NCBI RefSeq assembly: GCF_003182255.1
Contig: NZ_QGTQ01000044.1
Span: 1-39,007 of the forward strand
Source: Paenibacillus cellulosilyticus
Lineage (GTDB): Bacteria > Bacillota > Bacilli > Paenibacillales > Paenibacillaceae
Reading direction: 5' to 3'
DNA: 39,007 bases
The position numbers were made by a program, and so were the translations under genes. Below the pieces are notes generated by a model. The model was not told the origin of the DNA and did no database searches. It saw only the letters and a program-made list of their open reading frames with translations. Position 1 is the first letter of the stretch; each line of letters starts with the position of its first letter. Below, piece by piece: positions 22,918 to 29,728 of the stretch.

Positions 22918-23808
22918 ATGAAAATGAATCGTTCTAATTTCGGCGAACTATTGACGCCTGTTCATAAGAAGGTATTCTTCGATGAATTCGACGGTCTGGA
23001 GAAGCAGTATCCGGGCTTCACGACCGTGTACGACATGAACAAGAAAGACGACTCGTTCCCGCACATGGGTGCGCTTGGCATGTGGGACCAAAACTCGGAA
23101 GGTAACACGATCAACGAATCCGAGATCAACCAAGGCGACACGGCTACGCTGACGGCGCAGCGTTTCGACCAAGGTTACTCTGTAACGTGGGAGCTCGTAC
23201 GTGACGACCTGTACAACGTCATGAAGGGCCTCGGTCAGAACGGATCTGCTGCTGGTCTTGCATACGGCCTGCAAGCGCGTATGGAGTTGGATGCAGCTAA
23301 CGTCATCAACAACGGCTTCGGCAACGTTGGATACGATGGCGTATCGCTGTTCAACGACAATCACCCACTGATTGATTCCTCGGCAGCTGGCGATAACTTA
23401 ACAACGGGTGCTTTGACGCCGGACAACCTGAAAGCTGGTATGACGCTCATGCGGAACCAGGTGAACCCAGCGGGCCTGAAAATCATGGCTCGTGCCAAAG
23501 AGCTCCTGACGGGTCCAGATCTCGAGTTCACAGGCAAAGAGATCACACAGTCGACGCTGCAAGCATACGAGGAGTCGAACACGAAGAACGTCATCCAAGG
23601 TGTTGTGCCTAAAGTATACGACTACATCACGGGTTCGAAGTGGGTTCTTCGCGATCCGCGCTTCCAGAACATCACACTGGGTTGGAGAGACAAGCCGACG
23701 TTCGACTCGTACCAACTGCCGAAAACAGTTGACTGGTTCTACTACGGTTACGCTCGTTACTCGGTCGGCTATGTTCACTGGATGGGCCTCGTAGGCAGCC
23801 AAGGTTAA
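22918..23808 (+). CDS. Major capsid protein (Mu gpT-like, HK97 fold)
   Basis: 296 aa from ATG 22918. The series GALGMWDQNSEGNTINES, RDDLYNVMKG, the DNHPL segment in LFNDNHPLIDSSAAGDN, TPDNLKAGMTLMRNQ and NPAGLKIMARAKELL matches the Mu gpT-like major head family. That family has the HK97 fold. It follows scaffold and decoration genes with a good ribosome binding site (GGGAGAG). The conserved spine (residues about 155-190) is complete. It should form the icosahedral shell. Confidence 0.92.
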   Translation: MKMNRSNFGELLTPVHKKVFFDEFDGLEKQYPGFTTVYDMNKKDDSFPHMGALGMWDQNSEGNTINESEINQGDTATLTAQRFDQGYSVTWELVRDDLYNVMKGLGQNGSAAGLAYGLQARMELDAANVINNGFGNVGYDGVSLFNDNHPLIDSSAAGDNLTTGALTPDNLKAGMTLMRNQVNPAGLKIMARAKELLTGPDLEFTGKEITQSTLQAYEESNTKNVIQGVVPKVYDYITGSKWVLRDPRFQNITLGWRDKPTFDSYQLPKTVDWFYYGYARYSVGYVHWMGLVGSQG

Positions 23809-23823
23809 TAGGAGGGATAAGAC

Positions 23824-24237
23824 ATGCCTAACCATGTTGATAGTGGCTACGTAATGTCGAAGCCTAACGGCGGCGGCACAAAGAAGCAATTATGGGATAC
23901 GAACGGGAACTTGTTCCAGAACGACGCGTCCCTCGCCAATGTTCTTCTTGGCGCAGGAACAGGTTATAAGGTCGCACGCGGCACGGTAACGCCGACATCA
24001 GCAAGCCACACGGTAGCAACGGGTTTAACGACCGTTGTCGCCGCTGTGGCTACTTTGCGCGGTACACCAACACTCACGCATCTGTGGGTTGGTGCGGACG
24101 TAGGCAACCAGTCCGGCGCTCCTGCTGCAGGTTCTATACTCATTAAGAGCTGGAAGCCAACAGCATCGGGCGACGTGACACCCATCGCTGCTACAACGCC
24201 ATGGGGCGCGGTGGACTGGATCGCAATCGGAACGTAG
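23824..24237 (+). CDS. Hypothetical head-associated beta-rich protein
   Basis: 137 aa from ATG 23824 with TAGGAGGG upstream. A/G/T/V-rich and predicted all-beta (SHTVATGLTTVVAAVATLRG; HLWVGADVGNQSG). The C-terminus ends GAVDWIAIGT. It directly follows the major capsid gene and is followed by a terminator, suggesting a second decoration or head-fibre protein. No family recognised. Confidence 0.6.
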   Translation: MPNHVDSGYVMSKPNGGGTKKQLWDTNGNLFQNDASLANVLLGAGTGYKVARGTVTPTSASHTVATGLTTVVAAVATLRGTPTLTHLWVGADVGNQSGAPAAGSILIKSWKPTASGDVTPIAATTPWGAVDWIAIGT

Positions 24238-24245
24238 AGGTAGTA

Positions 24246-24280
24246 GAGAGGTGCCCGCAGGCACCTCTCCTTTGTTTCTA
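24246..24280 (+). terminator. Terminator closing the head operon
   Basis: GAGAGGTGCC (24246-24255), loop CGCA, GGCACCTCTC (24260-24269): a perfect 10-bp stem followed by CTTTGTTTCT. The T-tract is interrupted, so read-through into the tailspike is possible. Confidence 0.78.
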
Positions 24281-24300
24281 TACGAAGGAGGCGGTAGTGA

Positions 24301-26208
24301 ATGCCATCGGTAAGTGATTTAATGGCGTCAGCCTTCTACTCAGGTGGTGGTAGAGGTGGCATTTATAACGTAGATGACAACGGGCTGCGCGGAGATGATT
24401 CATTCGATAACTCTGACGCCTGGGCAAGACTGCTTAAAAAGGTAGGAGATAAATTAGCAACATTCCTTTTTATTAGCGGTAGTTATCGCTTTTCTGCTGC
24501 CACTGTTGACTTCCCGTCAAACATCTTAGTTGTATTTGCTAACGGCGCACACCTTACGCCTAACCTTGGCTCTAATATTAAGCTTAACTGTCAAATAGTC
24601 GGTGGTTTGTATTCACTTCTATTTGACCTGTCCAAAGGTGGAACATTGAGTGGTGCCCCATTAGTAACTCAGATTTATCCCCATTGGTTCGGCGCTCGCT
24701 GTGAGGATGGATTTGACAACACACAAGCAATGCAAAGAACCTTCGATCATGCAATTTCATTGAAGGTAAGAGAGGTGTTTGCGCCAGTTGGAATTTACGA
24801 CATTGCTGGGACAGTCCGTGTTAACGATCCCTGCAACTTCATCGGTGTAAAAACAACATTTACCAACACAACCAATCCAGAAATTAGAGAAGGCGGAACG
24901 ATCTTTCGCTCAATTGGTACGAGCAACGCGGATATGTTTGTTTTCGAACCCGTCAATGATTACAACGTTATATTCGGAACAAAGATAACAGACTTAACTT
25001 TCCTGGGGTCGAACCACTTTAATACCGGGACCAATAAATCAGATCGAAGAGCCTTGTATTTGAAGTATATGGTTACAGAACCGTCACTCGAGCGATTGAA
25101 TGTAGTCGGCTTTACCCGGGGTGGCATTCACACAAATCAGTTTTTCGATGGGTCATGGTACAGTTGCCGTGTAATTCAGTGCGGAAAGGACAATGAGTAC
25201 CCAGCGGTTTACCTATCAGGCGAATCGGACTCAACAAATGCACTGCATATTTTTGGTCTGCACATTGAGGCGTGCGAGTTTCCGCTCAAGTGCGATCACA
25301 ATATGAGACATGTCCAGTTTATCGGCGGGAAAATTGAGATGTACAGCGCTACACCGGTGCTTGGCTCACCTGTTCAATTGAGTGGCGTTCTGGAGAATAC
25401 TTTCGTAGGCATGCAATTTGTCCAACGGTCAGCAAACGACCCTGGATACTACGATAACGTCACGAAGATTCAGCCACCTTTCTTCTCTATTGCATCAGGC
25501 CGAGTGTCTTTCAATGGTTGCTTCGGTACAACTCCTACACCAGCAGGTACAAAATGGTTTAATCAAACTGGGGGAGAGATAATTATCGATGGTAGCACCT
25601 TCGACAACTGCTGGGGCGGAGATGATACAGCTTACGCTTTTTCATTCAGTGGACAAGTGAAGTTCCTTAACAACAACGTCTACTGTCAGCCTACAAACGG
25701 TAAGCGTAACTTAATGAAATTCGGAAACGAGTGCTTGATCACCGGTAATACCGTCTACGACCCGAGCAATGGAGCTGCAGTCACTTCCGGTCAACTATTC
25801 TTGGCTGATGGTGTAGGGACAAAACTAGAAAACAACCGGATCTTTGGCAGCTTTAATAAAGTTCTGGACGCTACAAGCACAGCGAACCTTATCGGCACAA
25901 CGTGGTCCGGCATAGGTGAAGCTCTAATTTCGATTCCTGATGGCGCGACGACACCAGATGTAGGGTACGTCGACCGCAACGGATCGAAATGGCTCAAATT
26001 ATCCAACACATCGCCAACGACGATTACGAATTTTTTGAATGCATATGGCGGTCAAGTCATCATCCTTACAGCGACAAATGGCAACACGACGATTAAAAAC
26101 TCTGGCGCTTACATCGCACTGAAAGGTTCGGTTGACGCGGCGATGTCGGCAGGGGCTTCGATTACCTTACGATTCGATGGGGCAAAATGGTATGAGATGA
26201 ACCGTTAG
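24301..26208 (+). CDS. Tailspike-like beta-helix protein
   Basis: 635 aa from ATG 24301 with AAGGAGG upstream. The N-terminus resembles a short virion-attachment segment. Residues about 25-55 (GLRGDDSFDNSDAWARLL) and again about 140-185 (WFGARCEDGFDNTQAMQRTFDHA) carry the D-N-t-x-A entry motif of pectate-lyase-3/tailspike proteins. The middle is a right-handed parallel beta-helix (FIGVKTTF, FNGCFG, IIDGSTFDNCWGG repeats), and the C-terminus (TTITNFLNAYGGQVIILTATNGNTTI) is a trimer-tip-like domain. It likely binds and perhaps cleaves a host surface polysaccharide. Substrate unknown. Confidence 0.85.
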   Translation: MPSVSDLMASAFYSGGGRGGIYNVDDNGLRGDDSFDNSDAWARLLKKVGDKLATFLFISGSYRFSAATVDFPSNILVVFANGAHLTPNLGSNIKLNCQIVGGLYSLLFDLSKGGTLSGAPLVTQIYPHWFGARCEDGFDNTQAMQRTFDHAISLKVREVFAPVGIYDIAGTVRVNDPCNFIGVKTTFTNTTNPEIREGGTIFRSIGTSNADMFVFEPVNDYNVIFGTKITDLTFLGSNHFNTGTNKSDRRALYLKYMVTEPSLERLNVVGFTRGGIHTNQFFDGSWYSCRVIQCGKDNEYPAVYLSGESDSTNALHIFGLHIEACEFPLKCDHNMRHVQFIGGKIEMYSATPVLGSPVQLSGVLENTFVGMQFVQRSANDPGYYDNVTKIQPPFFSIASGRVSFNGCFGTTPTPAGTKWFNQTGGEIIIDGSTFDNCWGGDDTAYAFSFSGQVKFLNNNVYCQPTNGKRNLMKFGNECLITGNTVYDPSNGAAVTSGQLFLADGVGTKLENNRIFGSFNKVLDATSTANLIGTTWSGIGEALISIPDGATTPDVGYVDRNGSKWLKLSNTSPTTITNFLNAYGGQVIILTATNGNTTIKNSGAYIALKGSVDAAMSAGASITLRFDGAKWYEMNR

Positions 26209-26262
26209 TAGCCAAACGTTCTTTTTATCTGACTTAAGACACTCCCGACATAAAAACTTATA

Positions 26263-26292
26263 TTGAAAAAATATGTAAATTTATGCTACGAT
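26263..26292 (+). promoter_or_regulatory. Predicted promoter of the acyltransferase
   Basis: TTGAAA (26263-26268), 18-bp spacer, TACGAT (26287-26292), in an AT-rich stretch between the tailspike and acyltransferase genes. It would allow expression of the acyltransferase independently of the late promoter. Confidence 0.5.
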
Positions 26293-26323
26293 TTGTATCA
26301 AATAAGGAAGGGGGAGTGCGAGG

Positions 26324-27370
26324 TTGAGTAAAAGCGATATCTATGGTCGGGTGAACAATCTCGACCTTCTAAGACTTATAGCGGCAACGGTTGTCATCTT
26401 ATCCCATTCATTCGATCTATTTTTGGGGTCGAAAGAAAAGGAACCGCTATATTTGCTTACGAATGGTCAGGTTTCTTCAGGCAATGTATCAGTCATTATC
26501 TTTTTCTTAATCAGTGGCTATCTCATTACACAGAGCTATGATCGCTCTCAGGACCTATATAAATTCCTGAGAGCGCGAGTGCTGCGAATATTCCCGGCGT
26601 TGATCGTCGTGGTGTTGCTGACGGTGTTTATCATGGGGCCGTTTATAACGACATTATCGCCAAGCGAGTACTTCACTTCCAAGGAGACATACACGTACTT
26701 AACGATGATACTGCTGCATCCACTTGGTAATGGCGGTTATTTACCTGGAATCTTTACAAACAATGTTTTTCCGAGCGCTGTTAACGGCTCGTTATGGACA
26801 TTGGAATACGAGTTCTTCTGTTACTTGGTTGTTGCGTTGTTTGGTTTTTTCCGCCAGTTAAACAAGCCGATCGCTGTGGGGTTACTTCTAGCAACTGTTG
26901 CAGTGGATCATCTGGAATTGTCGGTATCGTTGATCGATAACGCAGCTTACTTCTTATCGTACTTTTCAGCCGGAATGGTGTTTTACCTGTTTAGGGATTC
27001 GATAAAGTTGAGAGGCAGCTACTTCCTGATAGCACTCTTGCTGCTAGTCTGTGCCGGTTGGCTCGGGTACCTGAAAGAAGGACTCCTTGTGCTAGGAGCG
27101 TATGCTGTCTTTTACTTAGTGTTCGGAACAAAGTTCAAGTACCCGGGTGTTTCGAAGCACGGCGATTTCTCGTACGGGATGTATATATTCGCATTCCCGA
27201 TTCAGCAGATTCTTTCTGAGAACTTTGAGTTGAACCCTTACATCGCCTTTATCGTATCCGCATTGATAACGTTTGTGTTTGCATATGCGTCATGGCATCT
27301 GATCGAGAAACGAGCGATGAAATTCAAACGGGTACGAGTTAACAAAGTTCTAATCGAAAAAGCAATATAG
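26324..27370 (+). CDS. Membrane acyltransferase (acyltransferase 3 family)
   Basis: 348 aa with a TTG start at 26324 (GGGGGAG at 26310-26316). About nine to ten hydrophobic helices. The N-terminal LDLLRLIAATVVILSHSFD carries the conserved R-x-H arrangement of acyltransferase 3/OafA proteins, and FFLISGYLIT and LWTLEYEFFCYL are further family motifs. It would transfer acyl (often acetyl) groups to cell-surface sugars. Phage copies such as Oac of Sf6 change the host receptor and block superinfection. It follows the tailspike, has its own promoter, and is closed by two terminators. Confidence 0.9.
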   Translation: MSKSDIYGRVNNLDLLRLIAATVVILSHSFDLFLGSKEKEPLYLLTNGQVSSGNVSVIIFFLISGYLITQSYDRSQDLYKFLRARVLRIFPALIVVVLLTVFIMGPFITTLSPSEYFTSKETYTYLTMILLHPLGNGGYLPGIFTNNVFPSAVNGSLWTLEYEFFCYLVVALFGFFRQLNKPIAVGLLLATVAVDHLELSVSLIDNAAYFLSYFSAGMVFYLFRDSIKLRGSYFLIALLLLVCAGWLGYLKEGLLVLGAYAVFYLVFGTKFKYPGVSKHGDFSYGMYIFAFPIQQILSENFELNPYIAFIVSALITFVFAYASWHLIEKRAMKFKRVRVNKVLIEKAI

Positions 27371-27375
27371 CACTA

Positions 27376-27404
27376 AGCCGCCTGATATCGGGCGGCTATT
27401 TTAT
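27376..27404 (+). terminator. Terminator after acyltransferase (first)
   Basis: AGCCGCC (27376-27382), 8-nt loop, GGCGGCT (27391-27397), followed by ATTTTATT. First of two terminators in tandem. Confidence 0.82.
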
Positions 27405-27419
27405 TGGTGTGTGCAGGCG

Positions 27420-27448
27420 GGCGCTCTTCTGAGCGTCTTTTTCTTTTT
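27420..27448 (+). terminator. Terminator after acyltransferase (second)
   Basis: GGCGCTC (27420-27426), loop TTCT, GAGCGTC (27431-27437) with one G-U pair, followed by TTTTTCTTTTT. It insulates the acyltransferase unit from the adaptor gene. Confidence 0.78.
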
Positions 27449-27466
27449 GGAAAGGAGGATAAGTCA

Positions 27467-28162
27467 ATGCCGACTATACAACAATTGCTAAACACAATTG
27501 ATACAACCTATCGTAACAGTTATTCAATAGCTCAAAAAGTGGAATGGATGGATGTTACTCAGTGTCAGATTTTTCAGAAGGTGCCGAAAGAGGCGCCTCC
27601 GGATACATTCCCAACCCAAGCCGGTGTTGCCTTCTATCAACTTCCGAGTAACTGTGATCGATTTGGTATCAAGCAAGTGATGATCAAACGATCAGTAGGC
27701 TCAAGCGGATTCTCTACTCTGCCTTACTTATCGATTGAAAGCGGAGAACAGATTGGCTCAGCTACACAGTTCTATTCATTACTAGAAGATCAGCTTTTTA
27801 TTAACCCGATGCCGACCGAAACGGATGAAGGAAAAGCCATTTACCTTATTTACAATAAACGGCCTGCAGCATTGTCAGCATCCGATCTTACGGTGACTCC
27901 TGATTTAGAAGAGGACTTTCAAGAACTGCTTGTCCTCGGTTGCTTGGAGCGCATTGCCCGGGCCCGAGGCGAGATCGATGATAAGAACAACTTTGCCACG
28001 GATTACAATGCGTTGTTAGCTGACTATGAGCGACAGTACAAGCTACGGCAGCCGGAGTATTATACGCCCCGTGATGTGTTGCCGCGTCGTCGTGGACAAT
28101 GGAGCGGTGGACGAGGTACAAGGAGTTCATCTGTGGCTGATCTAATCCCTTCCGGGTTGTAA
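27467..28162 (+). CDS. Head-tail adaptor (P22 gp4-like)
   Basis: 231 aa from ATG 27467, with AAAGGAGG at 27451-27458; an upstream in-frame GTG (27404) lies in the terminator region and is rejected. The segment MPTIQQLLNTIDTTYRNSYS, then a beta-rich middle (LPYLSIESGEQIG), and the helical C-terminus ALLADYERQYKLRQPEYYTPRD fit podovirus head-tail adaptor proteins. These bind under the portal. The C-terminus is basic and Gly/Arg-rich. Call rests on pattern and its place before the gp10-like gene. Confidence 0.7.
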   Translation: MPTIQQLLNTIDTTYRNSYSIAQKVEWMDVTQCQIFQKVPKEAPPDTFPTQAGVAFYQLPSNCDRFGIKQVMIKRSVGSSGFSTLPYLSIESGEQIGSATQFYSLLEDQLFINPMPTETDEGKAIYLIYNKRPAALSASDLTVTPDLEEDFQELLVLGCLERIARARGEIDDKNNFATDYNALLADYERQYKLRQPEYYTPRDVLPRRRGQWSGGRGTRSSSVADLIPSGL

Positions 28163-28165
28163 GGC

Positions 28166-28196
28166 AAAAAAAAGCAGAACGATTTCTCGCCCTGCT
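28166..28196 (-). terminator. Minus-strand terminator of the antirepressor operon
   Basis: On the minus strand AGCAGGGCGA, loop GAAA, TCGTTCTGCT (10 pairs including two G-U) is followed by eight T residues. On the plus strand the arms lie at 28173-28182 and 28187-28196. It ends transcription from the 28218-29615 cassette. Confidence 0.88.
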
Positions 28197-28217
28197 CAAA
28201 CTCTGTAATTATTAGTC

Positions 28218-29036
28218 TCATTTAGATTGCTCTTGTTGAAAAAGTGCCATCAACACTTCTTTACCTTTCTCATTGAAATAAAATGGACGTTTATGGGGAT
28301 CGCGGTGAATTCCAGCCTTGGAATAAGAACCGAATTTCAACGCATACAAACCATACTTAGTGGCTAGTGTGTTTACAAATTTGGAATCTTTTCCTATCAT
28401 GTGTCCAATGTCATCAAGACTATACCCACCAATGGAACGACGTTCGGTAGTGATGCTAGACAATTTTCGGGTACTTGTCGCTGGTTGCTTCGGTGGCGAA
28501 ATAATATCATCTTCAATTGACGCAGGAATCTTAACACCTAGTAACCCAACAGCTTCTTCAACAATGATTTGAACTGACTTGTTCGGTAGGTGGCGTTTAA
28601 ACTTATCTGCTACATCAATAAGTACCTTAGCACGTTCAATTTCCGTTACTGTAGGCTCCATCGGTTGAGGAGGTACATTCTGAACCAGGACGGTTTTACC
28701 TTTGCGCAAATTTTCCAACACTTCATACACCCAGTCAAAGAACGCGTTGGCCTTTGGTTGTCGGCTCCATCGGCATATTTCGTATATGCCTTTGGCGTTG
28801 TAGATATAGGTATCATACAACTTGCCATCAGTACCTACCAACTTGGTAGTTACTGAAAACATATCTAAACGTTCTTTGTTACGGGTATGGATCTTTGTAA
28901 TTGCAGTTAGCGGGACAGTGTAATCCAAAGCCCTGCCAATCTGTTCACGGGTCATCCAAATCTCGTTATCGTCACCATAGAAGTCACATTGGATACTTCC
29001 GAAATTATCACTCTTAACCAGTGTCAAGGAATTCAC
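28218..29036 (-). CDS. ant: Bro-N antirepressor
   Basis: 272 aa, GTG start at 29036 with GGAGGA seven bases upstream; the start overlaps the preceding stop. Residues about 10-115 form a Bro-N domain (DDNEIWMTREQIGRALDY, then GIYEICRWSRQPKANAFFDWV). A linker follows, then a C-terminal winged-helix-like domain (YSLDDIGHMIGKDSKFVNTL). Phage antirepressors of this type inactivate or antagonise phage repressors to trigger lytic growth. It is the last gene of a minus-strand unit with an RHH repressor upstream, as ant is in P22 immI. The symbol reflects that resemblance only. Confidence 0.9.
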   Translation of the reverse strand: MNSLTLVKSDNFGSIQCDFYGDDNEIWMTREQIGRALDYTVPLTAITKIHTRNKERLDMFSVTTKLVGTDGKLYDTYIYNAKGIYEICRWSRQPKANAFFDWVYEVLENLRKGKTVLVQNVPPQPMEPTVTEIERAKVLIDVADKFKRHLPNKSVQIIVEEAVGLLGVKIPASIEDDIISPPKQPATSTRKLSSITTERRSIGGYSLDDIGHMIGKDSKFVNTLATKYGLYALKFGSYSKAGIHRDPHKRPFYFNEKGKEVLMALFQQEQSK

Positions 29037-29299
29037 AGGGCATTCCTCCGCTCAAGCTTATCAAATGATTCGACGGTATGTTTGCCATCGTTTGCAATGA
29101 GCTGACCATCCTGAATTCCTTGCTGATAAGCAGATCTTACATCTAACTTATTAAGCCATTCGAGTGAGGAGCAGACGTCATCAAGCAGGGAGTGGTCTAA
29201 ACCAAACTCCTCCATAATCTCAGCGAGTCGATTAAAGTTGTCCGCATAGGAGTCGTAAAGTTCTTCATACGGCGGATACTCGGAGATCTGTTTTTTCAT
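29033..29299 (-). CDS. Hypothetical 88-aa protein of the antirepressor operon
   Basis: ATG at 29299 with AGGAGGG upstream on the minus strand; an extended reading from 29368 starts in the gap and is less likely. Acidic and helical (YPPYEELYDSYADNFNRLAEI ... SAYQQGIQDGQL). Its stop overlaps the antirepressor start, so it couples translation of the antirepressor. No family recognised. It may only serve that coupling or modulate the antirepressor. Confidence 0.7.
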   Translation of the reverse strand: MKKQISEYPPYEELYDSYADNFNRLAEIMEEFGLDHSLLDDVCSSLEWLNKLDVRSAYQQGIQDGQLIANDGKHTVESFDKLERRNAL

Positions 29300-29325
29300 T
29301 GTAACCCTCCTGTTTTCAGCAACCA

Positions 29326-29355
29326 TTGCCGTTAGGAGGACAAACCTGCTATAAT
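29326..29355 (+). promoter_or_regulatory. Plus-strand promoter inside the minus-strand cassette
   Basis: TTGCCG (29326-29331), 18 bp, TATAAT (29350-29355) with an extended -10 (TGCTATAAT). The consensus -10 plus TGn is a strong signal. It points against the RHH-antirepressor operon. Confidence 0.7.
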
Positions 29356-29361
29356 AGCAGT

Positions 29362-29440
29362 AGCACACCTTTGGGTGATTGCTTTTGTGGTAGGGAAGCC
29401 GAATCTCTTAGCGGGGTTCATCGGCTTCCCTTTTAGTTTT
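29362..29440 (+). ncRNA. Predicted small antisense RNA (sar-like)
   Basis: A transcript from the extended -10 promoter would start at about 29362 and end at the hairpin terminator at 29392-29440, giving roughly 75-80 nt. It contains a short CACC/GGTG hairpin and the terminator stem, with no ORF. It is complementary to the intercistronic part of the RHH to antirepressor mRNA and to the end of the RHH gene, but not to the ribosome binding site at about 29304-29311. In P22 the sar RNA lies at the equivalent place between arc and ant. Confidence 0.55.
29392..29440 (+). terminator. Terminator of the predicted small RNA
   Basis: AGGGAAGCCGA (29392-29402), 18-nt loop, TCGGCTTCCCT (29421-29431): an 11-bp perfect stem followed by TTTTAGTTTT. 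The T-tract is on the plus strand only; on the minus strand the stem is followed by ACCACAAAAG. Confidence 0.82.
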
Positions 29441-29615
29441 GCATTTTTTTCAAGATGAATTTGACTTCCTTCTCGACTGTAAACTCGCCGTTGATGTATC
29501 CTTGCATGAATGCTTCAAGAACGTCATTCATTTTGTCTCCGTTAATCGTGCAAGATTCTTTGAAGTGTTTTTGGATCTCATCGTCGATTGTTGTGGTAAA
29601 TGTTCTTCGTGCCAA
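29433..29615 (-). CDS. Ribbon-helix-helix repressor (Arc/Mnt/CopG-like)
   Basis: 60 aa, TTG start at 29615 with AAGGAGGTGA upstream on the minus strand. The N-terminal ARRTFTTTIDDEIQ is the DNA-binding beta-strand of an RHH dimer, followed by two helices (FKESCTINGDKMNDVLEAFMQGYI). Size and layout fit Arc (53 aa) and Mnt. It is the first gene behind a TTGACA promoter carrying phased repeats, so it is probably an autorepressor that limits antirepressor synthesis. Confidence 0.85.
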   Translation of the reverse strand: MARRTFTTTIDDEIQKHFKESCTINGDKMNDVLEAFMQGYINGEFTVEKEVKFILKKMQN

Positions 29616-29638
29616 GTGCTGTTCACCTCCTTGGCTAT

Positions 29639-29674
29639 ATATTACATGCTCCGAAACATGTTGTCAAACATGTA
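29639..29674 (-). promoter_or_regulatory. Promoter and phased operators of the RHH-antirepressor operon
   Basis: On the minus strand TTGACA (plus 29662-29667), 17 bp, TAATAT (plus 29639-29644). Three ACATG copies sit at 29644-29648, 29656-29660 and 29668-29672, exactly 12 bp apart, overlapping the -10, spacer and -35. AACATGTT at 29655-29662 is a full palindrome. RHH repressors bind such tandem phased half-sites, so autoregulation is likely. Confidence 0.75.
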
Positions 29675-29728
29675 TAATAAGTTTTAAATAACTTTATTTG
29701 TACCCTTGTACAGATCGAGGTGAGCAGG

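Noticed and set aside
29392-29440. Terminator of the RHH gene on the minus strand
   Set aside because: On that strand the stem is followed by ACCACAAAAG rather than a T-tract, so it fits the plus strand only.
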